Assembly (NCBI GenBank): GCA_020432165.1
Contig: JAGQGU010000058.1
Coordinates: 1-64,000 of the forward strand
Origin: Thermomicrobiales bacterium
GTDB lineage: Bacteria; Chloroflexota; Chloroflexia; Thermomicrobiales; UBA6265
Length of the DNA: 64,000 nt
Reading direction: 5' to 3'
This document shows, piece by piece, positions 62,326-64,000 of this stretch. Positions within the stretch are counted from its first letter, which is position 1. Each line of letters begins with the position of its first letter. The translations under genes and the position numbers were made by a program. Below the pieces are notes generated by a model that was given only the letters and a program-made list of their open reading frames with translations, was not told where the DNA came from and did no database searches.

Positions 62326-63489
62326 ATGACATTGATCAAGCGATGGGTAGGATCACTCACCTTTCAGGTGCTGCTGATAGCGTTGGCGAGTCGGTTCATG
62401 CTGATGCTCACCAACTGGTTCTCGCTCAAAGCCATTTTCGTGCAGGATTACGCCTATCCCAAGCTGAACGACATCCTGTTTTCGGTCACCAATCCACTCA
62501 GTGGCTGGAGCCGGTGGGATGCCGCGCATTACGTCCGCATCGCGATGGAAGGGTATGTAGGCCCTTCCGGAGAACCAGAGCAGAAACGAGGATTCTTTCC
62601 GCTCTATCCGATGCTGATGCGCGCGTTCAGCTGGCTACAGCCAGGCGATGTGGATCGGGGCGATATAGCGATATGGGGTGTAATTGTCGCCAATATCTGC
62701 TTTGTCGCATTGGTGGTCGTGCTGGCGAAGGTGATCGCGCTGCATTTCGGTGACGAAGTCGCGCTCACAGCAACAACACTCTTGTTGGTCTCGCCAATGT
62801 CATTCTTCCTGAATGCTGGTTACAGTGAAAGCCTCTTCCTCCTGTGCGTGATGACGGCTTTCTGGTTAGCGTACAAGCAGCAATGGCTGCCAGCGAGCAT
62901 CGCGATCGCATTGGCCTCGGCCACGCGTCTCTTCGGGCTGGCGCTGATTCCTTGCATCCTGCTCATCGCGTGGCGCAACAAGGCTCGACTGATGGAGCTG
63001 GCGATGATCGCCGTGGTCGGGACAATGGGTGCATTCAGCTTTGTGCTGTGGATGTGGATCAAATACGACGATGCCCTCGCTTACTGGCACGCCCAGAGTA
63101 CCTACTGGGGTAACTGGGATGTGCGCGTCGGTCATTACCGTGACATGCTCTTTCGCGACCCAAGCGGATTCCTGGTTAACGCCGGCGATTTCGTGATCTT
63201 CATCAATATCTGTCTGGCGATACTTTGCCTGGCGACATTGCCATGGGTGTGGATGAAGATTGAGCCGGGCCTGGCACTCTTTACGACGATCATTGTGGTC
63301 TTCCACTTCCTCTACACCTGGCAATCGCTGGGGCGGTATTTGTTGGCGGCCATCGGTGTCTATATTGTGTGGGCGATTTGGTTGAATCGCCCGGGATGGA
63401 ATGGTGTACGCACGGCGGTATATGTGAGCAGCGCCATTCTGCTGGCCACGCTGAATGTGCTCTTCGCGCATGGATTCTGGATTGTGTGA
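62326..63489 (+). CDS. PIG-V-like membrane mannosyltransferase
   Basis: 387-residue polytopic GT-C-type protein with about ten hydrophobic segments. The luminal loop WSRWDAAHYVRIAMEGY, with the metal/catalytic acid of GT-C enzymes, and GFFPLYPMLMR match the PIG-V (GPI mannosyltransferase 2) family; RYLLAAIGVY closes the family pattern. It would transfer mannose from a polyprenyl-phosphate-mannose to an unknown acceptor. The start lies two bases after the peptidase stop, so they are translationally coupled. Confidence 0.85.
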   Translation: MTLIKRWVGSLTFQVLLIALASRFMLMLTNWFSLKAIFVQDYAYPKLNDILFSVTNPLSGWSRWDAAHYVRIAMEGYVGPSGEPEQKRGFFPLYPMLMRAFSWLQPGDVDRGDIAIWGVIVANICFVALVVVLAKVIALHFGDEVALTATTLLLVSPMSFFLNAGYSESLFLLCVMTAFWLAYKQQWLPASIAIALASATRLFGLALIPCILLIAWRNKARLMELAMIAVVGTMGAFSFVLWMWIKYDDALAYWHAQSTYWGNWDVRVGHYRDMLFRDPSGFLVNAGDFVIFINICLAILCLATLPWVWMKIEPGLALFTTIIVVFHFLYTWQSLGRYLLAAIGVYIVWAIWLNRPGWNGVRTAVYVSSAILLATLNVLFAHGFWIV

Positions 63490-63503
63490 GGGCCGGGAAA
63501 TTC

Positions 63504-63545
63504 GGGCGGATACTCTGCGCCTTTGGCTCCGAGATCCGCCCCTAC
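63504..63545 (-). repeat. GTAGGGGCGGATC-type palindrome
   Basis: On the minus strand GTAG (63542-63545) heads GGGCGGAT..ATCCGCCC arms with an extra inner CTC/GAG pair. It lies between the converging mannosyltransferase and EF-G-like genes. Confidence 0.7.
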
Positions 63546-63573
63546 GTCACCGCAATAAGGGAAGCGAGCTGCA

Positions 63574-64000
63574 TCACAACCGACCGGCCAAACGGCTGAG
63601 GTACTCAGCGCGATCGAAGGGATTCAACTGGCTGCGACTGCGCGTCGGTGATTCCCCGGCAATCGGCCGCCAGCTATCGTGCCAATGATCGAGATCGCCT
63701 TCGCCACGGGAGATACCAGGCAAGCGTCGTTCCAACGATGGCACCATCTCGGCGGGCATGGTGCCGGTGATGACGGCAGCAGCACCAACTACCGTCGATG
63801 TCTCTATCTCGGCACGATGCTGCATCACCAGACGAATCCCCTCTGCCAGCAAATCCTCCGGTACCGCCAGTCGGAAACGCTGGATCGGTTCGCAGACATC
63901 CGCGCCAGCCGCCGTCAGCGCCTGCGCGAGAATGAGCGGCGCCAGCTTGCGAAAATCTCCAACAACGGTCACCGGATCCCAGTACTCCACCATCGTGAGT
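63574..64000 (-). CDS. EF-G/Tet(M)-like GTPase, C-terminal part (cut by window)
   Basis: The frame stays open to the window edge, so only the last 142 residues are seen. EPIQRFRLAVPEDLLAEGIRLVMQHRAEI and AVITGTMPAEMVPSLERRLPG match domain IV-V of ribosomal-protection proteins such as Tet(M)/OtrA, themselves EF-G paralogues. DFRKLAPLILAQALTAAGADV precedes it. GTPase motifs would lie beyond the window. Whether it gives tetracycline resistance or another translational role cannot be said. Confidence 0.75.
   Translation of the reverse strand, partial: LTMVEYWDPVTVVGDFRKLAPLILAQALTAAGADVCEPIQRFRLAVPEDLLAEGIRLVMQHRAEIETSTVVGAAAVITGTMPAEMVPSLERRLPGISRGEGDLDHWHDSWRPIAGESPTRSRSQLNPFDRAEYLSRLAGRL

Overview
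The window is an ordinary, densely packed bacterial chromosome segment of moderately high GC. It has no rRNA, tRNA, CRISPR array, prophage or recognisable defence island. Gene content suggests a Chloroflexota lineage close to Thermomicrobia: several Tat-exported ABC solute-binding proteins, a Rex regulator, a fused AccD-AccA-like protein, GTG/TTG starts and SUMF1-type sulfatase maturation. That placement is inferred from protein style, not from a marker-gene search.

Layout. 1-9.8 kb: Lon protease, a nucleotidyltransferase, a 2H phosphoesterase coupled to glutamate racemase, a P2-like cation ATPase and a lone ABC ATPase. 9.9-16.7 kb: a sugar ABC transporter followed by a GH38 alpha-mannosidase. 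16.9-26.9 kb: RecJ, a second sugar ABC operon on the minus strand, a CSPSR-type sulfatase, a flavin-oxidase-like protein, an L,D-transpeptidase and a YugP-like zinc peptidase. 27-36.4 kb: polyprenyl synthase, GNAT protein, RecX, a metallo-beta-lactamase-fold protein, CTP synthase, a small REP-associated tyrosine transposase (RAYT), PurE/PurK, small envelope proteins and a glycerophosphodiesterase. 36.4-44 kb: a heavy-metal ATPase with its ArsR-type regulator, then a peptide-type ABC operon carrying an unknown Tat protein. 44-54 kb: pterin dehydratase, gamma-glutamyltransferase, AccDA-like protein, homoserine dehydrogenase, AlkD-like protein, UppP, a UPF0104-type membrane protein, IF-1 and small membrane proteins. 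54-64 kb: arylsulfatase with its formylglycine-generating enzyme, Rex, a JAMM/DinB cluster, an M1-like secreted peptidase, a PIG-V-like mannosyltransferase, and the 3' end of an EF-G/Tet(M)-like gene cut by the window edge.

The most unusual content is intergenic. About twenty palindromes, each headed by GTAG on one strand, lie between genes. Two complete ones, in inverted orientation with GTAG outermost, flank the RAYT gene at 32.1-32.8 kb, which makes a REP/RAYT system the best explanation. Three elements of 245-251 bp near 5.5, 8.7 and 39.3 kb add a further layer: 18-bp terminal inverted repeats around two opposed GTAG arms and a conserved centre. In eight genes the GTAG overlaps the TAG stop codon.

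Regulation can also be read directly. A near-perfect Rex operator lies upstream of rex. Two matching ArsR-type operators lie at the metal-ATPase regulator, one over the -35 and one over the ribosome site and start codon. Strong stem-loops lie between the binding-protein gene and the first permease gene in all three ABC operons. A terminator plus inverted repeat upstream of the alpha-mannosidase argues for a later start than the longest open frame.
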